18,371 nucleotides of DNA from JAKQHY01 sp034429475 (GCA_034429475.1 DAOUGD010000193.1:1-18371); one strand, 5' to 3'; shown: positions 1-7,757, counted from the first letter of the stretch. The notes: generated from the sequence alone by a model not told the origin. Numbers and translations: made by a program.

Positions 1-50
1 GGGCGAAGCCCCGCCGCAAAAATCCCTTTTATCCCCGGCCTTTAGGCCGT
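1..50. other. Left-edge non-coding stretch with two small hairpins
   Basis: No gene can be supported before position 141. Positions 1-11 form GGGC-GAA-GCCC, and 36-49 form CGGCC-TTTA-GGCCG. These could be the tail of an intergenic repeat or a weak terminator of a gene outside the window. No clear T-tract follows, so function is unassigned. Confidence 0.3.
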
Positions 51-102
51 ATTCAGTTGCCGGACGTGATCAAATGCGATAGCCCTGGAACGCTGCATCA
101 CA

Positions 103-134
103 TTGGACAAATATGCAGAACACGGTAGTATACT
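103..134 (+). promoter_or_regulatory. Candidate promoter for the DUF2298 gene, possibly leaderless
   Basis: A -35-like TTGGAC (103-108) is followed after 17 nt by TAGTAT (126-131), which overlaps a second -10-like TATACT (129-134). The ATG at 141 is only 6 nt beyond TATACT, and no Shine-Dalgarno sequence lies in front of it. Transcription would therefore start at or within a few bases of the start codon. That the mRNA is leaderless is an inference. Confidence 0.45.
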
Positions 135-140
135 AGCCTT

Positions 141-2615
141 ATGCTGAGTGCGATCCTGACCTGGTACCTCGTGTTGCAAGGGCTGGCGTTGGCGGGGCTG
201 CCGCTGGCGTGGGCGTGGCTGCGACATTTGCCCTCTCGTGGCTATGCCGTTGCCAAAGCCCTGGGCCTCTTGTTGACCGGCGTGTTGTTCTGGTGGGGCT
301 GCATTTTGCATCTGTGGGCCAATACGGCGGCAGCCGCGTTGACGTCCGCTGCGCTGATCTTCGCCCTGGGCCTGTGGCTGCTGCGTGGCCGGTGGGGCGA
401 GGTGGCTGCGTGGTGGCGAGAGAACCGGCGCTTTGTCGTCGTCACCGAAAGCCTCTTCCTGCTCGCGTTGATCGCGTGGGCGCTGGTGCGCGCCGCCCAA
501 CCGCAGTTGGAGACGGCCGGCGGCGAGAAGTGGATGGAGATCGCCTTCCTCAATGCGGTGCTGCGCGCGCCCACGATGCCCCCGCACGATCCCTGGCTCT
601 CCGGCTACGCGATTTCCTACTACTATTTGGGCTATTTGCTGCTCGGCCTCGTGACCCGTCTGTCGGGACTGCCGGCGACGGTGGCCTTCAATTTGGGGAA
701 CGCCGGCTGGTACGCCCTCGCGGCGGTCGGCGCGTATGGGATCGTCTATGATCTGCTCGCGCCGCGCGCGGACAAGGTGCGCGACGCCGTCCGCCCGCTG
801 TTCGCACCGCTGCTGTTGCTCATTACCGGCAACGGCGAGGGATTATTGGAGTCGCTCCATTCGCGGGGCCTGCTACCCCCGGCCTTTTGGGCCTGGCTGG
901 ACATCCGCAATCTCGACGGCGTGCCGCAACCGCCGTTCTCCTGGATCCCGCAGCGCTTCTTCTGGTGGTGGCAGGCTTCGCGCACCCTGCGCGACTACTC
1001 GCCCTGGGGCGAATACCTGGAAGTGATTGACGAATTCCCCGCTTTCAGCTTCATCCTGGGGGACATGCACCCGCATGTCCTGGCGCTGCCGTTTGTCCTG
1101 CTGATCGTCGCGCTGGCGCTCAATCTGTACCGGCGCGGCGCACCGGCGCGCGTGTGGGATTGGAAAACCCTCCTGCCGCGCCTGACGCCCCTGCTCCCGT
1201 ATGCGATCGTGCTGGGGACGTTGGGCTTCCTCAACACCTGGGATTTGCCGATCTACTGGGCCTTGATGTTCGGAGCATTGGTGCTGGGGCGGATTTCAGA
1301 TACCGATGATGCGCTGGAGACGGTGGTCGCTTCTTCGACGCGCGAGGCGTGGCCCCCGCTATTTGAGCGGGCTTGGCGTTTGGCACCGGAGGGCGTCTTC
1401 CTGGGCGTCCTTAGCATTGCGCTGTACTTCCCCTTCTGGTATGCGCTGCGCTCGCAGGCGGGCGGGATTCTGCCGAATCTCTTCAATGCCACGCGCCTGC
1501 CGCACTTCGTGGTGATGTTCGCGCCGTTGCTCGTCCCCCTGGGCGGTTTGCTCGTTGGCGCGGCGCGGCGCGCGCGGCTTAGCTTGTGGGCTATCCTGGG
1601 GTGGGGCGCGGCCTTCCTGGGCGGGATCGCGGTTGCGGGCCTGATCATGGGGGCGGCGGCGGCTTATCCGTACCTGATGAGCATCCTGCGCCGCGAGACG
1701 GTGCAGGGTTACAGCCTGTCGCCGGAGCAGACGACCGCCGCCGTGCTGAACCGCCTGGCGAATCCGTGGGTGGGGGGGCTGCTGGCGCTAGGCGTGAGTA
1801 TTTGCGTGCTGACGTTTATGCGGCGGATGGAACATACTGAAAAAGAGGCTGTTTCTTCCGATTCCGCCGACCTTTTCCCTTTGTTGCTGGCCTTTTTGGG
1901 ATTGGGATTGACGCTCGCGCCGGAATTCCTCTACTTGAAGGACATTTTCATGACGCGCATGAATACGATCTTCAAGTTTTACTTCCAGGCGTGGGTGCTG
2001 TGGAGTTTGGCCGGGGCGTGGCAGTTAGCGCGCTGGACGACGCCGGACGACGCGGAGGATGCGCCTTCTCCGGTGCGGCGTTACGGGCTGGCGGCGTTAT
2101 CGGGACTCCTCATTCTGGCGGGACTGGTTTATACGTTCCTGGCGATTCCGGCGCGGGCGCAAGAGCACGGCGTTCCCTGGACGCTAGATGGGGCGGCGTG
2201 GCTGGACGCGCGTTATCCCCAGGATGCTGCAGCGATTCGGTGGCTTAACACCAACGTCACCGGCGTACCGGTCATCGTGGAAACACCGGCCGACGCGCAC
2301 CGCGCCTACGCCTACGAGGGCCGCGTCGCCTCGCTGACGGGGTTGCCTACCGTGTTGGGCTGGAGCAGCCATGAGTTACAGTGGCGCGGCAATTACGACG
2401 AGCCGGGGCAGCGCGAGGTGGCCCTGGAGCAGTTGTTCACCACGCTCGATCCCGAAGTGGCGCGGCAAGTTTTAGCGCATTACGCGGTCGAGTACATCTA
2501 CGTCGGTCCGGTGGAGATCGGTCGCTATCCCGCCGACGGATTGGCGAAGTTTGCGGCGATGTTCCCTACCGTCTATGCTGCGGACGGCGTCACCATTTAT
2601 CGCGTGAGGCCCTGA
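141..2615 (+). CDS. DUF2298 / Chlor_Arch_YYY family polytopic membrane protein
   Basis: This is an 824-aa protein with roughly a dozen hydrophobic segments. It belongs to the DUF2298 family (TIGR03662, Chlor_Arch_YYY), named for its Tyr triplet, here Y160-Y162 in ISYYYLGY. Other family blocks are visible: FSFILGDMHPHVLALPF (GDMHPH at residues 307-312), LGFLNTWDLPIYW and RMNTIFKFYFQAW. The C-terminal ~130 residues after the last membrane segment look like a soluble extracytoplasmic domain. Members occur in Chloroflexota and archaea, often near a PMT-like (TIGR03663/Agl23-like) gene, and such a gene lies at 3979. A role in surface glycan or lipid-linked sugar chemistry is suspected for the family but not proven. 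The N-terminus (LSAILTWYLVLQ) fits the family start, so ATG 141 is kept although it lacks a Shine-Dalgarno sequence. Confidence 0.92.
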   Translation: MLSAILTWYLVLQGLALAGLPLAWAWLRHLPSRGYAVAKALGLLLTGVLFWWGCILHLWANTAAAALTSAALIFALGLWLLRGRWGEVAAWWRENRRFVVVTESLFLLALIAWALVRAAQPQLETAGGEKWMEIAFLNAVLRAPTMPPHDPWLSGYAISYYYLGYLLLGLVTRLSGLPATVAFNLGNAGWYALAAVGAYGIVYDLLAPRADKVRDAVRPLFAPLLLLITGNGEGLLESLHSRGLLPPAFWAWLDIRNLDGVPQPPFSWIPQRFFWWWQASRTLRDYSPWGEYLEVIDEFPAFSFILGDMHPHVLALPFVLLIVALALNLYRRGAPARVWDWKTLLPRLTPLLPYAIVLGTLGFLNTWDLPIYWALMFGALVLGRISDTDDALETVVASSTREAWPPLFERAWRLAPEGVFLGVLSIALYFPFWYALRSQAGGILPNLFNATRLPHFVVMFAPLLVPLGGLLVGAARRARLSLWAILGWGAAFLGGIAVAGLIMGAAAAYPYLMSILRRETVQGYSLSPEQTTAAVLNRLANPWVGGLLALGVSICVLTFMRRMEHTEKEAVSSDSADLFPLLLAFLGLGLTLAPEFLYLKDIFMTRMNTIFKFYFQAWVLWSLAGAWQLARWTTPDDAEDAPSPVRRYGLAALSGLLILAGLVYTFLAIPARAQEHGVPWTLDGAAWLDARYPQDAAAIRWLNTNVTGVPVIVETPADAHRAYAYEGRVASLTGLPTVLGWSSHELQWRGNYDEPGQREVALEQLFTTLDPEVARQVLAHYAVEYIYVGPVEIGRYPADGLAKFAAMFPTVYAADGVTIYRVRP

Positions 2616-2619
2616 AAAG

Positions 2620-2736
<117 letters not shown>

Positions 2737-2763
2737 TTTTAATTTTTCGTGGAGTTAACCAGT

Positions 2764-3858
2764 ATGCAGGATATTATCGCCGTTGCCCGGCAATTCATCC
2801 CTGATGGTGAAGTCGCCACGGTGCGCGAGTATGGTTCCGGCAACATCAATAACACCTTTGTGGTCACACCGGCCCAGGGGGCGCGCTTCATTTTGCAATG
2901 GATCAATCAGCGCGTGTTTCCCGAACCGGCGTTGATTATGCACAACTTCCGCACCTTCTCCGAGCATTTGCAGGCGCGGTTGCGGCAAGACCCGGCGGCA
3001 CCGGGCCGTCGCTGGGAGATGCCGGCTATCCTCCCCACCCGCAGCGGTGCGGATTATTGGGTGGATGTGGACGGAGGTTTCTGGCGCGCCGTCACCTTCG
3101 TCGAGGGGGCGCAGACTCACCCGTTTATCCGCGACGCCGCGCACGCCCACGAAGTCGGCTACGCGCTGGGAACGTTCCACCGGTTGATCAGCGACCTCGA
3201 TCCGACGCGACTCTACGACACACTCAAAGGCTTTCACCTCGTGCCGATGTATTTGCTGCATTACGACGAGGTGTTGCAATCCCCCAAGGTCGCCTTGACT
3301 GCGCCAGACGTGCAGCACTGTATGCGCGTGATTGCGCGGGCGCGGCAGTGGGGTGCCGTTTTGGAAGAGGCGCGCGCGCGCGGTGCTTTGCAGGTGCGTC
3401 CCGTCCATGGCGACCCCAAAGTGGACAACATTATGATAGACAACGTCACCGGCCAGGCCGTCAGCCTGATTGACCTGGATACGGTCAAGCCGGGATTGAT
3501 TCACTACGACATCGGCGATTGCCTGCGTTCCGGCTGCAACCCCCTGGGCGAAGAGCCGGACGATCCGAGCGGCGTGCGCTTTGAAACAGCCCTGTGCCGC
3601 GCCATCTTGGGCGGCTATCTGCCGGAGGCGAAGTGCTTCTTGACCCCGGCGGATTATGAGTATCTTTACGATGGGCTGCGCGTGTTGGCATTTGAGATGG
3701 GGCTGCGCTTCTTCACCGACTATGTGGAAGGGGATGTCTATTTCAAGGTGCGGGACGCCCGCCACAATCTCTTGCGCGCGCTGGTGCAGTTCAAATTGTT
3801 GGCGAGCATTGAGTCTCACGAGGCGGACATCCGCGCGATCATTCGCGATCTGAGGTGA
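2764..3858 (+). CDS. APH-fold phosphotransferase, NahK-like sugar kinase
   Basis: This 364-aa cytoplasmic kinase belongs to the aminoglycoside phosphotransferase fold and most resembles N-acetylhexosamine 1-kinases. Visible features are the nucleotide loop GSGNINNTF near residues 24-32, followed by RFILQWINQRVFPEP. The catalytic HGD-x4-N motif has H215, D217 and N222. The metal-binding segment IDLDT (D237, D239) is followed by VKPGLIHYDIGDCLRSGCN, an arrangement characteristic of NahK-type enzymes. NahK phosphorylates N-acetylhexosamines at C1 for salvage into nucleotide sugars; the substrate here is inferred only by resemblance. A GTG at 2749 is in frame, but GGAG at 2751-2754 is well spaced for ATG 2764, so that start is chosen. 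The gene is bracketed by two copies of repeat family A. A choline/homoserine kinase-like activity is the main alternative. Confidence 0.82.
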   Translation: MQDIIAVARQFIPDGEVATVREYGSGNINNTFVVTPAQGARFILQWINQRVFPEPALIMHNFRTFSEHLQARLRQDPAAPGRRWEMPAILPTRSGADYWVDVDGGFWRAVTFVEGAQTHPFIRDAAHAHEVGYALGTFHRLISDLDPTRLYDTLKGFHLVPMYLLHYDEVLQSPKVALTAPDVQHCMRVIARARQWGAVLEEARARGALQVRPVHGDPKVDNIMIDNVTGQAVSLIDLDTVKPGLIHYDIGDCLRSGCNPLGEEPDDPSGVRFETALCRAILGGYLPEAKCFLTPADYEYLYDGLRVLAFEMGLRFFTDYVEGDVYFKVRDARHNLLRALVQFKLLASIESHEADIRAIIRDLR

Positions 3859-3869
3859 GTTTTTGTGAG

Positions 3870-3951
3870 TTTCACGCAAAGGCGCAAAGTCGCCAAGAAA
3901 AATCAATGAGAAGTATTTGAAATCTTTGCGTCTTTGCGCCTTTGCGTGAAA
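3870..3951. repeat. Palindromic intergenic repeat, family A copy 2
   Basis: A perfect 20-bp inverted repeat: the arm at 3870-3889 begins TTTCACGCAAAGG, and the arm at 3932-3951 ends CCTTTGCGTGAAA. The 42-nt interior is AT-rich. It shares its arm sequence with the copy at 2620-2736. It fills most of the gap between the sugar kinase and PMT-like genes. Confidence 0.9.
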
Positions 3952-3978
3952 ATTCCCCTTTTTCGGGAGAGCTAGGGA

Positions 3979-5718
3979 ATGATGATGGATCGAGCGATAC
4001 CCATAGACCAATCAAAGTGGCTGCGGTGGGCGTGGCTGCTGTTGGCGCTGGCAGTGGCGGCGCTGCGGATTGTCGGGCTGGCCCAGACGCCGCTGTCACC
4101 GGCTGAGGCGACGCGCACGCTCGCGGCTTGGGACGCGGCGGAGGGGCGCGGCTGGCCCGCGCAGAGCGATGGCTCACTGCTGTTGGTGGGGAACACCCTG
4201 CTGTTTGCCGCCTTCGGCGCGGGTGATGGGGTGGCGCGCTGCCTCCCGATGCTGGCCGGCATCGCGTTGACACTGCTGCCCTGGCTCTGGCGCAGGCGAC
4301 TGGGGGATGTGGGCGCGTTCGCGGCGGCGGTCGTGCTGGGCTGCTCGCCGCTGCTGCTGGCTGCGTCGCGCCGCGTGGAGGGGACGACATTGGGCTTGCT
4401 CGGCGCGGCGCTGCTGGCGACGGCGCTGTTTTCCGCCGAAGAGCCGGATGCAGCCGGGCCATCCCGCCGGATGCTGCCCGCGTTGATCATCACCGGGCTT
4501 GCGGTGGGACTGACCGGCGGCGCATCCTTTTTCGATGGCCTGCTGCCGCTGGCGGGGGCGTGGTTGCTGGTGCATTGGCGGCTGCGCCAACCGTTCGCGT
4601 TCAAATCATCCGACTGGCTGCGCCCGGCGTTGTTGGGGTTGGGCGGCGCGCTGCTGATCTCGCTCGGCTTCGGTTTCCGCCTGGGCGGGTGGAGCGGGCC
4701 GTTGGAGGGGTTGGCGGCGTGGTTGGCCCGTTGGGGCGGCGCGCGCGTTTCTGGCGTCGGGATGTTTGGGCTGTACGAGCCGTTGACTCTGGCACTGGCG
4801 TTGCTGGGAGGCGCCTGGGCTATCGCGCGCCGCGAGAGAGCCGCGTTGCTGCTGGCTGTGTGGGGCGTGCTCGCGCTGCTGCTGGCCGTTGTGCGCCCGG
4901 CTTTGCCCGCGACGGGGTGGGGGAGTGTGGTTTTGCCGTTCGCCTTGCTCGCCGGGCATGGGATACAGCGGATGGCGGATACCCTGGAAGCTCCGGTCGT
5001 CCACTGGGTCCTGCTGCACATCGGCGTCAGCGTGCTTTTCTGGCTGCCGGCCGGACTCGCTATTGCCAGTCACGCTGCGCGGGTGACGCTGTTTGGTGGC
5101 CCGCTGGTGCTGCTGCTGGGGATAGTTGTCTTGGTAGCGCTTCACACGCTGATCGCGTTGCTTTTTGCCTACGTCTTACCAACGAAGCTCATCTGGCGTG
5201 GGGCGGTGTGGGGTTTTGCTGCGGCTCTGCTGCTCCTTCAACTCGGCTTTGCGTGTGGCTTATCTCACGTGCGGCCCACGTCCCCGGCGGAACCGGCGGT
5301 GGGCGCGGCGACTTCGCCCGACGTGTGCGCGTTGCGTCGCGGCGTGGGCGACATCGCGGCGCTGCGCGGCCTGCGGCAGGACACTATGACGGTGGCGTTG
5401 ACCGGTATGGATGCGGACCTGGTCGCCGTGTTGCGCTGGGCGCTGCGGGATGCGGGGCAAGTGTCGGTGATGGCCGAGTGGCCGGACGCGCCGCCCGACG
5501 TGGTCATCACGTCGGTGGATTTTGTCGCGCCCGCGTCGCCGGCGCGGGGTTGGGTGGGGATGGCGTTTGTCGCGCGGTTGCGCGCTGTTGGGGGCGCGCC
5601 CCACTGCGCTTCGCTCGTCCCACCGGATTGCGCCGATCTCGCGCAGTGGTATATGTTCCGCAACGCGCCGGGCATGATCGCGTCCGACCGGGTGGTGTTG
5701 TGGAAGAGCGACCGGTAG
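3979..5718 (+). CDS. PMT/GT-C-like (Agl23/TIGR03663-like) membrane protein
   Basis: A 579-aa integral membrane protein with the first membrane segment at about residues 16-33 and many further Leu/Ala-rich segments up to about residue 435. A ~140-aa soluble C-terminal part follows. The layout resembles the dolichyl-phosphate-mannose mannosyltransferase (GT39/ArnT) fold: a first loop, an Arg in ARCLPMLAGI (R87), then LGCSPLLLAASRR (about 119-132). In Chloroflexota, TIGR03663 proteins of this type commonly accompany DUF2298 proteins, which supports the call. The loop that normally holds an acidic pair (DE) reads SPAEA (40-44), and where HGP would be expected it reads SDGS (63-66). The protein is therefore divergent and may not transfer sugars. 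Three ATGs occur in tandem at 3979, 3982 and 3985; GGGAGAG at 3964-3970 serves any of them, so the exact start is uncertain by two residues. Confidence 0.65.
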   Translation: MMMDRAIPIDQSKWLRWAWLLLALAVAALRIVGLAQTPLSPAEATRTLAAWDAAEGRGWPAQSDGSLLLVGNTLLFAAFGAGDGVARCLPMLAGIALTLLPWLWRRRLGDVGAFAAAVVLGCSPLLLAASRRVEGTTLGLLGAALLATALFSAEEPDAAGPSRRMLPALIITGLAVGLTGGASFFDGLLPLAGAWLLVHWRLRQPFAFKSSDWLRPALLGLGGALLISLGFGFRLGGWSGPLEGLAAWLARWGGARVSGVGMFGLYEPLTLALALLGGAWAIARRERAALLLAVWGVLALLLAVVRPALPATGWGSVVLPFALLAGHGIQRMADTLEAPVVHWVLLHIGVSVLFWLPAGLAIASHAARVTLFGGPLVLLLGIVVLVALHTLIALLFAYVLPTKLIWRGAVWGFAAALLLLQLGFACGLSHVRPTSPAEPAVGAATSPDVCALRRGVGDIAALRGLRQDTMTVALTGMDADLVAVLRWALRDAGQVSVMAEWPDAPPDVVITSVDFVAPASPARGWVGMAFVARLRAVGGAPHCASLVPPDCADLAQWYMFRNAPGMIASDRVVLWKSDR

Positions 5719-5737
5719 CCATTGGGTGAAAAGCTTT

Positions 5738-5800
5738 TCTCAACGGATTCAACAGAATCTAACGGATATTTTTCCGTTTAATCCGGTGACTCCGTTGAGA
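5738..5800. repeat. Palindromic intergenic repeat, family B copy 1
   Basis: The outer arms are TCTCAACGGA (5738-5747) and TCCGTTGAGA (5791-5800), a perfect 10-bp inverted repeat. A nested hairpin AACGGA (5761-5766) / TCCGTT (5773-5778) lies inside. The same words recur at 6138-6198 and, decayed, at 7662-7710. This copy lies just upstream of the zinc-ribbon gene. Confidence 0.88.
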
Positions 5801-5825
5801 CTTCAAGGGGGAACTTAGGGAAGAG

Positions 5826-6128
5826 ATGCCAGCACATCGTAAAGCCAGTATTCGGGAGTTGACCCGCGCCGCGTATGAATTGGACGGGCGTTTTATTGAG
5901 GGGCGCCTGCACCGGGAAGCAGAGAGCGGCCGCTGGTTAATGGACAATACGCCATTGGAGGATTGGTTGTTGCAGAACGAGGGCCAAGTCGTCACGTTGC
6001 TGTTGTTGTCTATGGAGGATGACCGCCCCCTGGATGAGCGTGTGTGTATGACGTGCGGTCGTAAATACATCGGCGTAGAGTGTCCACATTGCAAGGAAGT
6101 ACGCACGCGATTGCGGGGGCCGCGGTAG
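5826..6128 (+). CDS. Small zinc-ribbon protein of unknown function
   Basis: A 100-aa predicted soluble protein. The C-terminal quarter holds C74-x2-C77-x8-C86-x2-C89 (VCMTCGRKYIGVECPHC), a typical four-Cys zinc ribbon with a basic tail (KEVRTRLRGPR). The N-terminal half is mixed helix/strand with charged residues and no motif I recognise. AGGGA at 5817-5821 precedes ATG 5826 by 4 nt, so initiation is plausible. The gene lies between a PMT-like gene and a Wzz-type gene but is separated from each by a copy of repeat family B. Nucleic-acid binding, or a structural zinc site within a larger complex, are possible roles. Neither can be chosen from sequence. Confidence 0.78.
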   Translation: MPAHRKASIRELTRAAYELDGRFIEGRLHREAESGRWLMDNTPLEDWLLQNEGQVVTLLLLSMEDDRPLDERVCMTCGRKYIGVECPHCKEVRTRLRGPR

Positions 6129-6137
6129 AATTGGTTC

Positions 6138-6198
6138 CTCAACGGATTCAACGAATTTTGACGGACATTTTTCCGTTGAATCCGTTTCATCCGTTGAG
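6138..6198. repeat. Palindromic intergenic repeat, family B copy 2
   Basis: The outer arms are CTCAACGGA (6138-6146) and TCCGTTGAG (6190-6198). An alternative register pairs AACGGATTCAACG (6141-6153) perfectly with CGTTGAATCCGTT (6174-6186). It lies just after the zinc-ribbon gene and ends 9 nt before the AGGAGG ribosome site of the Wzz-type gene. Confidence 0.9.
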
Positions 6199-6220
6199 AC
6201 TATTTTCAGGAGGTTGAAAA

Positions 6221-6871
6221 GTGAATATTTTGGAGTACATTCGTGTCCTGCGGCGGCGGGGCTGGATCATTCTGGTGGCAATCGCCGTGACAGCAGCCAG
6301 CGCACTGCTGTTCAGCGTGTTGCAGGAGCCGGAATACCGGTCAAGCGTCCAGGTTGCCATTGAATTGGCCCGTCCGGATCTCAGCCTGACGCAGTCCACC
6401 AAGCAGTTGTTGCGCAGTTACGCGACGATGGTATGGTCAAAACAGCGCGCGCAGCAAGTGATCCATAAGCTAAATCTGACGATTGTGCCGGAAGATTTAA
6501 TCGGCGACGTCAAAATCGTGCCGGATGAGTCCTTGATGGTGATTCAGATTGACGTGGACAGCTATGATGGGGAGTACGCCAACAACATTGCCAATGCCTG
6601 GGCGCAATTGCTGGTGGAGTGGCGCAACGAGCAAAACGCCAAGCAGAACAAAGAGGATCGGGTGTTCGCCAGCATCATAGACCCGGCTTCGTACCATCAG
6701 ATTCGTCCTAAAACATTCATCAACGTAGCCGCTGGCGGCATTTTTGGCCTGGTGTTGGGGGCCGTGGTCGTGTTTGCCCTGGAATGGCTGGAAGCCGGTA
6801 TTGTGCGCGACCCGCGCTCGTTGGAACGCGAGACTGGCTTGACAATCATCGGGGTGATCCCACCGGAATAG
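6221..6871 (+). CDS. Wzz-type polysaccharide co-polymerase (chain-length determinant)
   Basis: A 216-aa inner-membrane protein with the PCP topology. A short cytoplasmic N-terminus (NILEYIRVLRRRG) precedes TM1 at about 14-33. A periplasmic/external segment of ~130 residues follows, then a proline-containing stretch (P155, P163) and TM2 at about 167-187. The cytoplasmic tail VRDPRSLERETGLTIIGVIPPE is typical of Wzz/CapA-type proteins that meet a BY-kinase. Such proteins set chain length and export of exo- or capsular polysaccharide. The external part is shorter than in enterobacterial Wzz. The start is GTG 6221, clearly set by AGGAGG at 6208-6213 with a 7-nt gap. The partner kinase gene follows at 6999, separated by tandem repeats, so the two are probably co-transcribed. 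Confidence 0.87.
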   Translation: MNILEYIRVLRRRGWIILVAIAVTAASALLFSVLQEPEYRSSVQVAIELARPDLSLTQSTKQLLRSYATMVWSKQRAQQVIHKLNLTIVPEDLIGDVKIVPDESLMVIQIDVDSYDGEYANNIANAWAQLLVEWRNEQNAKQNKEDRVFASIIDPASYHQIRPKTFINVAAGGIFGLVLGAVVVFALEWLEAGIVRDPRSLERETGLTIIGVIPPE

Positions 6872-6872
6872 C

Positions 6873-6904
6873 GAGGGGGAGACAAAGAGAGGGGGAGAGG
6901 GGGA
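6873..6904 (+). repeat. Octameric tandem repeat GAGGGGGA
   Basis: Four in-phase octamers: GAGGGGGA at 6873-6880, 6889-6896 and 6897-6904, with a variant GACAAAGA at 6881-6888. The same octamer appears at 12875-12898, at the end of cysH. It begins directly after the Wzz-type stop codon. Confidence 0.8.
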
Positions 6905-6930
6905 GACAAGGTAAGGAACGTTTCCTATTT

Positions 6931-6993
6931 CCTAACTCCTAACTCCTAACTCCTAACTCACAACTCGCAACTCGTAATTCGTAATTCGTAAGG
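6931..6993 (+). repeat. Heptameric tandem repeat CCTAACT drifting to CGTAATT
   Basis: Nine heptamers in constant phase. CCTAACT occurs four times (6931-6958), followed by CACAACT, CGCAACT, CGTAATT, CGTAATT and CGTAAGG. The final unit abuts the AAGGA ribosome site of the BY-kinase gene. CGTAATT is the reverse complement, in rotated phase, of the ACGAATT heptamer at 12908-12963. Confidence 0.88.
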
Positions 6994-6998
6994 AAACA

Positions 6999-7658
6999 AT
7001 GATGGCCGATATGAACTTGATTACGTTGACCAATCCCCAGGCGCCGGCGGCGGAGGCTTACCGCGCTCTGCGGATGAATCTGGCATTCGCCAGTGTGGAT
7101 AAGGTGTTGGAGACCCTGGTGGTTTCTTCGCCCGCACCCGACGACACCAAGTCGGCGGTGGCGGCCAATCTGGCGGTGGTGATGGCGCAGAGTGGGGGGC
7201 GCGTGATTCTGGTGGACGCAGACCTGCGTCGTCCCCATCTGCACACCCTGTTTGGAGTGGCCCAGGAGCCGGGACTGACCACGGTGATGTTGAGCCAGGA
7301 AACCGGCGCGGCGCTACCGTTGCTGGAAACATCCGTTCCCGGATTGCGCGTTTTGCCGTCCGGCGCTTTGCCGCCCAATCCCGCCGACATCTTGAGTTCG
7401 CAGAAGATGCAGCAACTGCTGGAACAACTCAAGGCTGACGCGGACGCCGTGATCCTGGACGCGCCGCCGGTGACGGTGGCCGTGGATGCAGCGGCGCTGG
7501 CGGCGCGCACAGATGGACTGCTGCTGGTTGTGCGGGCTGGTCACACGCGCCGCGACCGCATCGCGCAGGCACAGGAGATGCTGGAACGCTTCCGCGTGCG
7601 GCTGTTGGGTGTCGTCTTCACCGATGCTCCCGGCGGCGGCCTGCTCACAGGCTATTGA
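6999..7658 (+). CDS. CpsD/CapB-type tyrosine kinase (BY-kinase) with degenerate Walker A
   Basis: A 219-aa cytoplasmic P-loop protein of the MinD/BY-kinase family, the usual partner of a Wzz-type protein. Family signatures are EAYRALRMN (19-27), Walker A' ILVDADLRRP (70-79, D73 and D75), PPNPADILSS (125-134) and Walker B VILDAPP (151-157, D154). The Walker A region reads SSPAPDDTKSAVAANLA (43-59). K51 and S52 are kept, but the glycines of the usual G-E-G-K-S/T loop are replaced by D-D-T. There is no C-terminal tyrosine cluster, only one terminal Tyr (Y219). Catalysis may therefore be weak or lost, and it could act as a structural regulator of export. ATG 6999 and 7002 are both possible starts; AAGGA (6989-6993) favours 6999. 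Confidence 0.85.
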   Translation: MMADMNLITLTNPQAPAAEAYRALRMNLAFASVDKVLETLVVSSPAPDDTKSAVAANLAVVMAQSGGRVILVDADLRRPHLHTLFGVAQEPGLTTVMLSQETGAALPLLETSVPGLRVLPSGALPPNPADILSSQKMQQLLEQLKADADAVILDAPPVTVAVDAAALAARTDGLLLVVRAGHTRRDRIAQAQEMLERFRVRLLGVVFTDAPGGGLLTGY

Positions 7659-7661
7659 GCC

Positions 7662-7710
7662 TCGACGGATTTAACGAAAAAAATCCGTTCAAATCCGTTC
7701 GATCCGTTGA
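7662..7710. repeat. Decayed copy of repeat family B
   Basis: CGACGGATTTAACG at 7663-7676 and three direct ATCCGTT words on the right side (7683-7709) match family B but no longer form clean arms. It sits between the BY-kinase stop codon and the terminator at 7716. Confidence 0.65.
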
Positions 7711-7715
7711 CAAAA

Positions 7716-7745
7716 AAACGCCCCGCTGATTTCAGCGGGGCGTTT
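7716..7745. terminator. Bidirectional intrinsic terminator
   Basis: A perfect 14-bp stem, AAACGCCCCGCTGA (7716-7729) and TCAGCGGGGCGTTT (7732-7745), has a 2-nt symmetric centre. A-rich sequence lies before it and T-rich sequence after it. It separates the + strand polysaccharide run from the convergent - strand kinase gene and can serve both. Confidence 0.93.
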
Positions 7746-7757
7746 GATTTGTGAGGA

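Noticed and set aside
3870..3951. Family A and B palindromes considered as intrinsic terminators
   Set aside because: The loops are long, no U-tract directly follows the arms, and the same sequences recur between co-directional genes. Dispersed repeat is the better explanation.
2755..4011. 418-codon - strand frame opposite the sugar kinase
   Set aside because: It covers the kinase gene and the repeat at 3870-3951 and has no recognisable motif. The + strand frame has the catalytic residues.
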